From Bacillota bacterium (GTDB lineage Bacteria; Bacillota; Clostridia; Peptostreptococcales; Anaerovoracaceae), in assembly GCA_017386805.1 (NCBI GenBank), contig JAFOGM010000150.1, positions 1 through 7,446 of the forward strand: DNA of 7,446 nucleotides, read 5' to 3'. A model generated the notes under the pieces. It ran no database searches and had not been told where the DNA came from. It worked only from the letters and a program-made list of their open reading frames with translations. The first letter of the stretch is position 1, and each line of letters starts with the position of its first letter. Positions 1 to 6,496 of this stretch are shown here, piece by piece. Position numbers and translations under genes: made by a program.

Positions 1-1
1 A

Positions 2-259
2 ATTATAGAATTACCTATATATAATACAGTGTACGAAAAAGAAAGCATCATTGATTTAACAAAAGAAATCAAAGAAGAATCCATTGATTACGTGGTGTTT
101 ACCAGCGCCTCCACCGTGAAAAGCTTTACGGAACTGGTGAAGCCCGGCGCATACCAAAAGGTGCAGGCAGTGTGTATTGGAAAAAAAACAGAAGAAGCAG
201 CAAAAAGTTATGGTATGCGGACTTTTGTATCAAAAGAGTCAACCATGGAAAGTGTAATT
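2..259 (+). CDS. hemD: Uroporphyrinogen-III synthase, C-terminal fragment (5' partial, runs into next gene)
   Basis: HemD closes and rearranges hydroxymethylbilane to uroporphyrinogen III, the cytosolic branch point to haem, sirohaem and cobalamin. The frame has no stop back to base 2, so the gene starts outside the window; GTG at 29 is only the first possible start inside it. Visible family signatures, in order, are an ELPIYNTV strand (from base 8), YVVFTSASTVKSF (about 89-127), AVCIGKKTEEAA (about 167-202) and a closing helix containing STMESVI. This is nearly the whole second HemD lobe. In many Clostridia HemD is fused behind the CobA methyltransferase, and the missing upstream part could be either arrangement. 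Base use here is AT-rich (AAA, GAA, GCA codons), unlike the CTG/GGT/ATC-rich sequence after about 255. No stop codon ends HemD: the frame continues into the phosphate transporter. The family is clear; the 3' boundary is inferred from where homology changes. Confidence 0.8.
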
Positions 260-2035
260 CGACTGCTGGGTGGTCTGGCCATGTTCCTCTATGGGATGGA
301 AATCATGGGTGACGGCCTGAAGCAGAGTTCCGGCGATGCTCTGAAGAACTTCCTGGGTAAGCTGACACAGAATACCGTCTTAGGTGTTCTCACTGGTGCC
401 CTGGTAACTGCCATTATCCAGAGTTCCACAGCAACCATCGTTCTGACCGTAGGTCTGATTGGTGCCGGGATCTTAAATCTGCGTCAGGCAGTATCCATCG
501 TTATGGGTGCCAACATCGGTACTACCGTAACTGCACAGATCATCCGACTGATGGACATTGAAGCCGGTGGAAATTCCATTCTGGTATTCTTCAAGCCCGA
601 TACCCTGGCTCCTTTGGCGCTGATCATCGGTATCATCTTCATCATGTTCATCAAGAAGGAAGCAACGAAAAACACCGGCATGATCGCCATGGGCTTCGGT
701 GTTCTGTTCACCGGTCTGATGTCCATGACCTCTGCTGTGGATCCGCTGGCGGAATCCCCGGTGTTTGTGGATGTGATCCAGCGATTCAGCAACATGCCCA
801 TGCTGGGTATCGTCATCGGTCTGGTGACCACCGTTATCGTACAGAGTTCCTCTGCTATGGTCGGTATTTTACAGGCACTGTCTTCCACCGGCGTTGTTAC
901 CTTTGAACTGGTATATCCCATGATCATGGGTATCAACTTAGGTACCTGCGTTACCACTGCAATGGTATGCTCCATCGGCAGTTCCAAGGACGCAAAGCGT
1001 ACCGGTGCTGTACATATCATCTTCAACTGCATCGGTACCGTTCTGTTCATGATCGCTATGACCGTTCTGCGCGCTATGGGTTACTTCCCCGGTCTGTGGG
1101 AAAGCGTATCCAACAGCGGTGATATTGCGAACTTCCAGACGATCTTTAACCTGATCACTGCCGTTGTTCTGATTCCCTTCACTTCTCTGCTGGTAAAGAT
1201 GGCTTGCGCTGTTGTGAAAGACGACGAAGAAGAAGAAGACAAGTACCCCGAACTGGCTGCTCTGGACGTGAAGCTGATGATTTCCCCCGCTGTGGCTCTG
1301 GGAGAAGTCAAGAAGGCAGTTACCGCAATGGCAAAGGCTGCCAGAGACAATCTGGGCCTCAGCCTGGTACAGTTCAAGGAATACGATCCCAAGAAAACCG
1401 ATCACATCAACCGCTACGAAGAGCGACTGGATCTCTTTGCGGATAATGCAGACAACTACCTGATCGAACTGTCCCGCCACATCGATACCGACCGCGGCAA
1501 CCGCGAAGTCAACATGTGGATGCAGTGCGTACCCAGCGTGGAACGTATCGGAGACTATGCCACCAATTTCGATGAACTGGCTCTGAAGATGTCCGAAACC
1601 GGCCTGAAGTTCTCTGAAAGTGCACAGAAGGAAATGGATATCCTGGGCGAAGCTGTTCTGGAAATCATCCGTCTGACAGTAGATGCCATCGAACTGGACA
1701 GCGAATCCACTGCTCGCCGCATCGAACCTCTGGAAGAAGTTATCGACGATATGGTACTGCTGCTGAGAAACCGTCATACCGCTCGTCTCCGTCAGGGTAT
1801 CTGCAACGTGGATTCCGGTCTGGTCTTCATGGAAGCCCTGACCAATCTGGAAAGAGCTGCGGACCAGTGCTCCAACGTGGCTATGATGGTTCTGGGTAAG
1901 AACAACGAAGCCATCATGAAGAACCACCACGCATACCTGTCTGAACTGCACAATTCTACCGACCAGAACTATCTGGCAGAAATGAAGAACCGCAGAGATC
2001 AGTACATGGCTCCTCTGGAAGCGATCCTGATGTAA
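245..2035 (+). CDS. Na/Pi cotransporter family protein with C-terminal PhoU-like domain
   Basis: Predicted inner-membrane sodium-dependent phosphate transporter of the NptA/YjbB type (paired Na_Pi_cotrans repeats plus a PhoU-like tail). Counting from ATG 245 (596 residues), the first repeat has GGLAMFLYGM at 9-18, QSSTAT at 59-64 and GANIGTT at 88-94. The second has QSSSAM at 200-205 and GINLGTC at 229-235. The inverted-repeat QSS motifs are the family's hallmark for Na+/phosphate binding. About eight to nine hydrophobic segments span roughly residues 5-320. An acidic linker (about 326-332) leads to a soluble helical domain with ERIGDYATN (433-441) and LERAADQCSNVA (535-546), typical of PhoU. 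I chose ATG 245 because it leaves a short N-terminus like that of other family members. Only a weak AAAAGAG precedes it, and the frame is open upstream into HemD, so the true N-terminus is uncertain. The gene ends at an intrinsic terminator. Phosphate specificity is a family inference. Confidence 0.88.
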   Translation: MESVIRLLGGLAMFLYGMEIMGDGLKQSSGDALKNFLGKLTQNTVLGVLTGALVTAIIQSSTATIVLTVGLIGAGILNLRQAVSIVMGANIGTTVTAQIIRLMDIEAGGNSILVFFKPDTLAPLALIIGIIFIMFIKKEATKNTGMIAMGFGVLFTGLMSMTSAVDPLAESPVFVDVIQRFSNMPMLGIVIGLVTTVIVQSSSAMVGILQALSSTGVVTFELVYPMIMGINLGTCVTTAMVCSIGSSKDAKRTGAVHIIFNCIGTVLFMIAMTVLRAMGYFPGLWESVSNSGDIANFQTIFNLITAVVLIPFTSLLVKMACAVVKDDEEEEDKYPELAALDVKLMISPAVALGEVKKAVTAMAKAARDNLGLSLVQFKEYDPKKTDHINRYEERLDLFADNADNYLIELSRHIDTDRGNREVNMWMQCVPSVERIGDYATNFDELALKMSETGLKFSESAQKEMDILGEAVLEIIRLTVDAIELDSESTARRIEPLEEVIDDMVLLLRNRHTARLRQGICNVDSGLVFMEALTNLERAADQCSNVAMMVLGKNNEAIMKNHHAYLSELHNSTDQNYLAEMKNRRDQYMAPLEAILM

Positions 2036-2051
2036 AAAGAATAAAAAATCG

Positions 2052-2079
2052 AAGCCGGTCCTGTCGGGCCGGCTTTTTT
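2052..2079 (+). terminator. Intrinsic terminator of the Na/Pi cotransporter gene
   Basis: A GC-rich hairpin starts 17 bases after the stop codon. AGCCGGTCC (2053-2061) pairs with GGGCCGGCT (2066-2074), with one G-T pair and a TGTC loop, followed by a run of six T (2074-2079). It fits a rho-independent terminator well. Confidence 0.93.
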
Positions 2080-2116
2080 ACGACGAAAATCGTTGGAAAA
2101 TCAAGACTTTCGGCGA

Positions 2117-2166
2117 TTTGAAAATTTTTTATCATTTTTTGAAAATAGTACTTGATTTTTTGAAAA
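2117..2166 (+). repeat. Three TTTGAAAA elements at exact 21-bp spacing upstream of the tRNA promoter
   Basis: TTTGAAAA occurs at 2117-2124, 2138-2145 and 2159-2166, exactly 21 bp apart (two helical turns). The second and third copies share a longer TTTTTTGAAAA core. The third lies inside the spacer of the tRNA promoter. The A/T tracts would lie on one face of the helix, so curved DNA or an UP-like activating region is one reading. A drifted short tandem repeat is another. Confidence 0.6.
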
Positions 2167-2180
2167 AGACCTAGTATAAT
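2152..2180 (+). promoter_or_regulatory. Promoter of tRNA-Pro
   Basis: TTGATT (2152-2157) and a perfect TATAAT (2175-2180) are separated by 17 bp, a sigma-A type promoter. The predicted transcript start is near 2187, about six bases before the mature tRNA 5' end. Upstream sequence is very A/T-rich, as is common for stable RNA promoters. Confidence 0.85.
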
Positions 2181-2192
2181 TATCAATGTTGC

Positions 2193-2269
2193 CGGGGTAT
2201 GGCGCAGTTTGGTAGCGCGTTTGCATGGGGTGCAAAAGGCCATGAGTTCGAATCTCATTACTCCGACCA
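2193..2269 (+). tRNA. tRNA-Pro (anticodon GGG)
   Basis: A complete 77-base cloverleaf. The acceptor stem CGGGGTA (2193-2199) pairs with TACTCCG (2259-2265) with one G-T pair. The D stem is GCGC (2202-2205) with GCGC (2215-2218). The anticodon stem TTTGC/GCAAA (2220-2224, 2232-2236) encloses the loop ATGGGGT, giving anticodon GGG at 2227-2229 with G at position 37. The variable loop is AGGCC. The T arm ATGAG/CTCAT carries TTCGAAT. The discriminator base is A and CCA is encoded (2267-2269). GGG reads the proline codon CCC and, by wobble, CCT; CCC is used often in the flanking transporter and mreB genes. It has its own promoter and terminator, so it is a single-gene unit. Confidence 0.97.
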
Positions 2270-2271
2270 AG

Positions 2272-2302
2272 AAAACCATCGTTCTCGAACGATGGTTTTT
2301 TT
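2272..2302 (+). terminator. Intrinsic terminator after tRNA-Pro
   Basis: A hairpin begins three bases after the tRNA. AAAACCATCGTT (2272-2283) pairs with AACGATGGTTTT (2288-2299) across a CTCG loop, and a T run continues to 2302. It gives the tRNA a short 3' trailer. Confidence 0.92.
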
Positions 2303-2374
2303 CTTTGCAAAAAATTCTCGAGACATTGAAATTGCTATGTTTGAAAGAAGTCATCTGCAAGACAGGGGGAAATC

Positions 2375-2403
2375 TTTACGGTCATAGGCGGGTGTGATAT
2401 ACT
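2375..2403 (+). promoter_or_regulatory. Promoter of the KAP ATPase gene
   Basis: TTTACG (2375-2380) and TATACT (2398-2403) are 17 bp apart, with a TG at 2395-2396 making an extended -10 (TGATATACT). The predicted start is near 2410, giving a leader of about 70 bases. The weak -35 is offset by the extended -10. Confidence 0.7.
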
Positions 2404-2418
2404 GCAGATGAAAAGAGA

Positions 2419-2473
2419 AGTGTGGCTGACACTGAGAATAGAAGGGATTGTATAGGATCCCTTTTTAAGGAGG
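2419..2473 (+). promoter_or_regulatory. Structured 5' leader and ribosome binding site of the KAP ATPase gene
   Basis: Two small hairpins are visible. The first is AGTGT (2419-2423) with ACACT (2429-2433). The second is AAGGGAT (2442-2448) with ATCCCTT (2457-2463), directly followed by more T (2464-2466). A strong Shine-Dalgarno AAGGAGG (2467-2473) comes next, seven bases before ATG 2481. CCTT (2460-2463) could instead pair with AAGG (2467-2470) of the ribosome binding site, so the two folds exclude each other. The ribosome binding site is firm; a regulatory role for the hairpins is inference. Confidence 0.55.
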
Positions 2474-2480
2474 ATACACT

Positions 2481-5195
2481 ATGAATACCGGCTGTTGTGA
2501 TAATCCGATTCGGAATACGGAAAAAGACCGACTTTCCATGTCCGATCAGGTCTATGGACTGGCAGAGTTTATTAAAACCTGTGAAACTCCCATGACCGTT
2601 TCTATTCAGGGCCACTGGGGAACCGGTAAAACCAGTTTTGTCAATTTGGTCAACGAGCATATTCTTAATGGGGAAGATGAGACGCTGAAGGAGGATTTTA
2701 TTTTTATTCCCTTCAATAGCTGGAAGTTCGTACAGTTTGATATGTCTGAACAGCTCAGCAGCAGTATTATTCTGGCCATCACCAAGGAACTGTCACGTAA
2801 TATGAATGATGAAAATGCTGTCCGTTCTGCAGCAAAAATATTCAATGGGATGGAACTGCTGAAACGTACGGGTAAGTTGGGTGTTCTTCTTGCCAATGAG
2901 GTAATCAAGGATAAATTGGATTTGGACATCAAGCAGACGCTGGACGATGCTGGGATCACTGATACGGCCACAGCCCTTGATGCGATCAGTGAATTGAAAT
3001 CCAACCTTCAGCGAATGATCGATTTCCGCTTAGGTCTTGGAGGTAAGGCTGCGGAGCAGCTGCCTGAATATCGTATAAAACGCAAGCGTGTAATTATCTT
3101 TGTAGATGATTTGGATCGCCTCAGTCCGGAAAAGGCTGTGGAGGTACTGGAAATCCTGAATATGTTCCTGGATTGTGAGCATTGTGTATTTTTGCTGGCC
3201 GTTGATTATAGCGTTGTAGTCAACGGAGTGGCCATGAAATATAAAAACACTATCGCTGCTAACAAAGGCCGTGATTTCTTTGAAAAAATGATTCAGGTAG
3301 TGTATACGCTGCCTGAGAGAATGAATCACGTAGATCGTTACATTGCGGAACTGCTCTCTCACAGTGGACGAAATATTTCTTTGTCTTACGAATTTGCGGA
3401 TTTGGTTAAAAGTTGTGGAAAGGACAATCCACGTGCCATCAAGCGCTTGATGAACTCTTATGTTCTTCTGGATATGATGCATAGTGTTCACGGTCCTATC
3501 CCACAGCGTCGTACTGTCATGCTTTTTGCCACACTATGCTTACAGACGGCTAGTCCGGAATTATATGATGATTTCGCGGGTCAGTTTGGTCCTCTCTACA
3601 ATTATGAAAAGGGTGTAAAATGGTTTAATACCCTCCACCAATTCTGTTGTGAATACACCCAGAGGGGATGCAGCAGCGTACAGATCAGCCAAGAACGCTT
3701 ACGGGAATGGAATCTGTTAAAGAGAGGCACTGTGAAGGACAGCTTTGTTCCCGATCGGAAGAAAATTGCCTTCCTCTGTAAGTTCCTGGAGATGTTCGCT
3801 CCTCACGTGGGCAGCGAATTCCGCGCTGCGCCGGGAGAATTGCTGACCATTCAGAGCGTTTTGGATCTGCGACGTATCATTCGCTGGACGGATATGTTAC
3901 AGGAACAATCCAATGGCCGCTCTGCACTGGATAATGTTTCTCACATTGTGGTCAGCTATGGAGATTACCTCTCGCGTTCCATGGAAACGATTCAGGGTAC
4001 GGTGAAGGAGGCATATCGCCTGACTGTTGCTCATATGTTTGAGTTCATTTTAGAACGGGATGGAATCTGTGATACTGTCTTTTTCAACAACGCTTCCTCC
4101 AATCATTCGCTGGCTTCTCTGTCGGGTGAAGAAGTATTGGAAGAAACCGCTAGATGGTTCCGGCATTTCCTCTCTTTGACGCCTCAATCAGAGCCTGAAT
4201 GGGAGATGATAGAGGTGGCTGGCCACAGAATCTGGCTGCGTACGGGATTCAGCAGTGTAGCGGAAGCGGAGCGCACAGAGATGATGATTGCCTTCTTGCA
4301 TTTACTTTCACGATATCTGCGCATTGGCTTTGTCTGGTTCCGCGATCTCCAGAAACGGGACATTTTGGTTTCCGGCTACAAGGAGTATGAGCGGTATCTG
4401 ATTGATGAGGTTTGTTTCGTTTCCGTCGGGGAAACCACGTACCAGATTCAGGATCGCGATCCATATGTTGCTTTTTATAAGAGCGTACAAGCCATACTGG
4501 AAGGATGCAATGAGGGGGAAATCTCTGCTGTTGTAAAACGATTTTCTGCGTTTCTTTTTGAATTTCCTCTCGCCACGGAAGAGGAGGTCATGCAGGATAT
4601 GATGATGGGATTCTCGGATGACAGCGACTCGTTCTGTGGCTTTGATTTCTCGCAGGATGAATTCGTGGAAGCTGCTGAAATGGAAGAAAAGGAATTCGAG
4701 GGAAAGGAAAAGGGGGAAGAAGAAAGCATTTCTGCTGGGGATGCTTTGGATTGCTTTAATCCTCAGGAATACGAAACCGAGTCACAGCGTAAATTACGTA
4801 ATACTGTACTGTCCGAAGAAGCAGCTTTGGCAATCGATTTCGCTTCGCTGGAAGAAACGAATTACCAGGTTCAACTGCCAATTGCCGGGAAAAACGGCGG
4901 CGATCCGTTCCCGTTCATGTTATATCTGGGAGACCGGCCTGCACAGCTGGCAAAGTATCTCTACGAACTGGCAGTGTTCACCAATACCAAGGTGACTTGG
5001 TATACGACTCCCTATCTGAAGGAACAGTTTGTGTTCGGCATTGTGGAAGAAGGGGCCTTGTTCCAAAAACTTCAGGAAGGGGAACTCCACGAGCTTGCGC
5101 TGGAATATCCTGACTTATTCCGTCCTGCGCAAATTGCGTTTACAGATTGGAGGGATTATCTCAACGAAATTCCTCTGAATTTGTCCGAAGTATAG
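2481..5195 (+). CDS. KAP-family P-loop ATPase with long unassigned C-terminal region
   Basis: 904 residues. The N-terminal third is a KAP NTPase: DNPI near the start (7-10), Walker A GHWGTGKTS (44-52), the KAP-typical FNSWKF (78-83), Walker B RVIIFVDDLDRL (203-214), RDFFEKMIQVVYTLP (264-278) and NPRAIKRLMN (316-325). It should bind and hydrolyse ATP. Many KAP proteins have membrane helices inserted in the ATPase; I see none here, so it is probably cytosolic. Residues from about 345 to 904 match no family I recognise: mostly helical, with an acidic low-complexity stretch (about 699-748) and a final mixed domain (about 795-890). Founding members include the F-plasmid phage-exclusion protein PifA, so defence is possible but unproven. 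ATG 2481 has a strong AAGGAGG seven bases upstream and keeps DNPI. It stands alone, and its codon use is more mixed than the CTG/GGT/ATC-rich neighbours, suggesting acquisition. Confidence 0.88.
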   Translation: MNTGCCDNPIRNTEKDRLSMSDQVYGLAEFIKTCETPMTVSIQGHWGTGKTSFVNLVNEHILNGEDETLKEDFIFIPFNSWKFVQFDMSEQLSSSIILAITKELSRNMNDENAVRSAAKIFNGMELLKRTGKLGVLLANEVIKDKLDLDIKQTLDDAGITDTATALDAISELKSNLQRMIDFRLGLGGKAAEQLPEYRIKRKRVIIFVDDLDRLSPEKAVEVLEILNMFLDCEHCVFLLAVDYSVVVNGVAMKYKNTIAANKGRDFFEKMIQVVYTLPERMNHVDRYIAELLSHSGRNISLSYEFADLVKSCGKDNPRAIKRLMNSYVLLDMMHSVHGPIPQRRTVMLFATLCLQTASPELYDDFAGQFGPLYNYEKGVKWFNTLHQFCCEYTQRGCSSVQISQERLREWNLLKRGTVKDSFVPDRKKIAFLCKFLEMFAPHVGSEFRAAPGELLTIQSVLDLRRIIRWTDMLQEQSNGRSALDNVSHIVVSYGDYLSRSMETIQGTVKEAYRLTVAHMFEFILERDGICDTVFFNNASSNHSLASLSGEEVLEETARWFRHFLSLTPQSEPEWEMIEVAGHRIWLRTGFSSVAEAERTEMMIAFLHLLSRYLRIGFVWFRDLQKRDILVSGYKEYERYLIDEVCFVSVGETTYQIQDRDPYVAFYKSVQAILEGCNEGEISAVVKRFSAFLFEFPLATEEEVMQDMMMGFSDDSDSFCGFDFSQDEFVEAAEMEEKEFEGKEKGEEESISAGDALDCFNPQEYETESQRKLRNTVLSEEAALAIDFASLEETNYQVQLPIAGKNGGDPFPFMLYLGDRPAQLAKYLYELAVFTNTKVTWYTTPYLKEQFVFGIVEEGALFQKLQEGELHELALEYPDLFRPAQIAFTDWRDYLNEIPLNLSEV

Positions 5196-5196
5196 A

Positions 5197-5229
5197 TGCT
5201 CTTTTGTAAAAAGAAAGGGAAAAAGAGCA
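5197..5229. other. Inverted repeat just after the KAP gene
   Basis: TGCTCTTTT (5197-5205) is the exact reverse complement of AAAAGAGCA (5221-5229), with a 15-base purine-rich loop. It begins one base after the stop codon. No T run follows on either strand, so it is not a canonical intrinsic terminator. It may protect the 3' end of the mRNA or terminate weakly. Confidence 0.5.
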
Positions 5230-5303
5230 ATGATTCTATAAGTTCATTCTGTCACAAACTCCCGAAATGTTGATTTTACTGCATGAAAAACACGGAAAAC
5301 AAA

Positions 5304-5332
5304 TTGAAATGCGGGAGAAAAAAATATATAAT
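5304..5332 (+). promoter_or_regulatory. Promoter of mreB
   Basis: TTGAAA (5304-5309) and a perfect TATAAT (5327-5332) are separated by exactly 17 bp. The expected start is near 5339, giving a leader of roughly 58 bases before TTG 5397. Because the promoter lies downstream of ATG 5283, transcripts from it cannot encode a protein starting there. Confidence 0.87.
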
Positions 5333-5396
5333 ATTACGACAGGGTATACTAGACACAATAACAAATAAAAATAAATGTAGAGAAGGAGAAAGAACA

Positions 5397-6419
5397 TTGG
5401 GATTTTCTAGTGAAGTAGGAATTGACTTAGGAACAGCGAACGTACTGGTTTATATAAAAGGAAAGGGTGTCGTACTGAACGAGCCCTCCGTTGTTGCGAT
5501 CAACCGTGACACCAATGAAATTCTGGAAGTTGGTGAAGAAGCCAGAAAGATGCTGGGAAGAACCCCCAGCAACATCATTGCTGTACGTCCTCTGAAGGAC
5601 GGTGTAATCTCTGATTACGATATCACCGAACGTATGTTGAAGCATTTCATCCGCAAGAGCTGCGGCCAGGGCCGTTTCTTTAAGCCTCGTGTTATGATCT
5701 GCGTTCCCAGCGGTGTTACCGAAGTGGAAAAGAGAGCAGTTCGTGAAGCTGCTACCGAAGCGGGTGGAAAGTCCGTCTTCCTGATGGAAGAACCTCTGGC
5801 GGCTGCCATCGGTGCTGGCCTGGATGTTTCCAAGCCGGAAGGTGTTATGGTCATCGATATCGGCGGCGGTACCACCGACATCGCGGTGATCTCTCTGGGC
5901 GGTATCGTAACCAGCGAGTCCGTGAAGGTTGCCGGCGACAAGTTCGATGAAGCCATCGTGAAGTACATGCGTAAGGAACACAAGCTGTACATCGGTGAAC
6001 GTACTGCGGAAGAAATGAAGATGACCATTGGTACTGCGTTCCCCAGAGAAGAAATCGTAACTCAGGAATGCCGCGGCCGTGACCTGGTAACAGGCCTGCC
6101 CAAGTCCATTGAAATCACTTCCACCGAAATGATGGAAGCACTGTCCGAACCCTTACAGACCATCTGTGAAGCGGTACACAACGTACTGGAAAGAACTCCG
6201 CCTGAACTGGCTGCGGACATTTCCAACAGCGGTATCTATATCACCGGCGGCGGTGCGCTGATGCACGGCATCGACAAGCGTATCGAAGAACGTACCGGAA
6301 TCAAGGTGATCATCGCCGAAGATCCCACCAGCTGCGTTGCTATCGGTACCGGTAAGGCACTGGACAGCCTGGATAAGCTGAGCGCAAATCACCTGAACAA
6401 GAAGAATCAGCTGTTCTAA
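5397..6419 (+). CDS. mreB: Rod shape-determining protein, MreB/Mbl family
   Basis: Bacterial actin homologue that polymerises under the inner membrane and guides lateral peptidoglycan synthesis. From TTG 5397 the protein has 340 residues, the usual family length. ATP-site motifs in order are: GIDLGTAN (8-15, phosphate 1), VPSGVTEVEKRA (103-114), MEEPLAAAIGAG (130-141, including the conserved catalytic-region glutamate), DIGGGTTD (154-161, phosphate 2) and TGGGALMHGID (283-293, adenosine). Start choice: AAGGAG (5383-5388) sits eight bases before TTG, and MGFSSEVGIDLGTAN is a typical MreB beginning. The in-frame ATG at 5283 would add 38 non-homologous residues, has no ribosome binding site and lies upstream of the promoter. 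No mreC or mreD follows, so this may be the Mbl or MreBH paralogue rather than the mreBCD copy; sequence alone does not settle that. Codons are strongly biased, suggesting high expression. The gene ends at an intrinsic terminator. Confidence 0.95.
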   Translation: MGFSSEVGIDLGTANVLVYIKGKGVVLNEPSVVAINRDTNEILEVGEEARKMLGRTPSNIIAVRPLKDGVISDYDITERMLKHFIRKSCGQGRFFKPRVMICVPSGVTEVEKRAVREAATEAGGKSVFLMEEPLAAAIGAGLDVSKPEGVMVIDIGGGTTDIAVISLGGIVTSESVKVAGDKFDEAIVKYMRKEHKLYIGERTAEEMKMTIGTAFPREEIVTQECRGRDLVTGLPKSIEITSTEMMEALSEPLQTICEAVHNVLERTPPELAADISNSGIYITGGGALMHGIDKRIEERTGIKVIIAEDPTSCVAIGTGKALDSLDKLSANHLNKKNQLF

Positions 6420-6432
6420 CTCATAGAAATCG

Positions 6433-6480
6433 AAAAGCCACAGTTGCTGCGCTGCGAAGCGCCGTGACCGCGGCTTTTTT
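6433..6480 (+). terminator. Intrinsic terminator after mreB
   Basis: A long imperfect hairpin: AAAAGCC (6433-6439) pairs with GGCTTTT (6472-6478), and an inner stem ends in GCGCT / AGCGC around a GCGA tetraloop. It has a few mismatches and G-T pairs in the middle. Six T (6475-6480) follow. It lies only 16 bases before the next start codon. Confidence 0.87.
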
Positions 6481-6496
6481 AGAAAGGAAGACGATT

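Noticed and set aside
938..1951. A long minus-strand open frame (337 codons) opposite the Na/Pi cotransporter gene
   Set aside because: It is antisense to a clear transporter with strong codon bias, has no recognisable domain and is low-complexity in places. It is an expected shadow of the biased codons, as are the shorter opposite frames at 484-1050 and 1081-1392.
1956..2397. Short open frames on both strands running through the tRNA-Pro gene
   Set aside because: Their sequence is mostly the tRNA, the two terminators and the T tracts. Peptides read across tRNAs are a well-known annotation artefact.
2408..2455. A 15-codon leader peptide (ATG to TAG) before the KAP gene
   Set aside because: Its ATG falls at or just before the predicted transcript start and has no ribosome binding site. 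No regulatory codon run is visible.
4199..4995. Frames of 60-125 codons on both strands within the C-terminal part of the KAP gene
   Set aside because: They overlap a continuous 904-codon frame, lack ribosome binding sites and resemble nothing. They give no sign of a frameshift in the KAP gene.
2482..5195. Membrane segments or a zinc-binding cluster in the KAP protein
   Set aside because: The hydrophobic stretches match the Walker B strand and core strands and are too short or charged for membrane helices. The cysteines (for example residues 389, 390 and 397) do not form a spaced CxxC pair arrangement.
2241..5282. Attachment-site repeat of the tRNA-Pro 3' end flanking the KAP gene
   Set aside because: I looked for copies of the T-arm and acceptor sequence downstream and found none, and no integrase gene is present.
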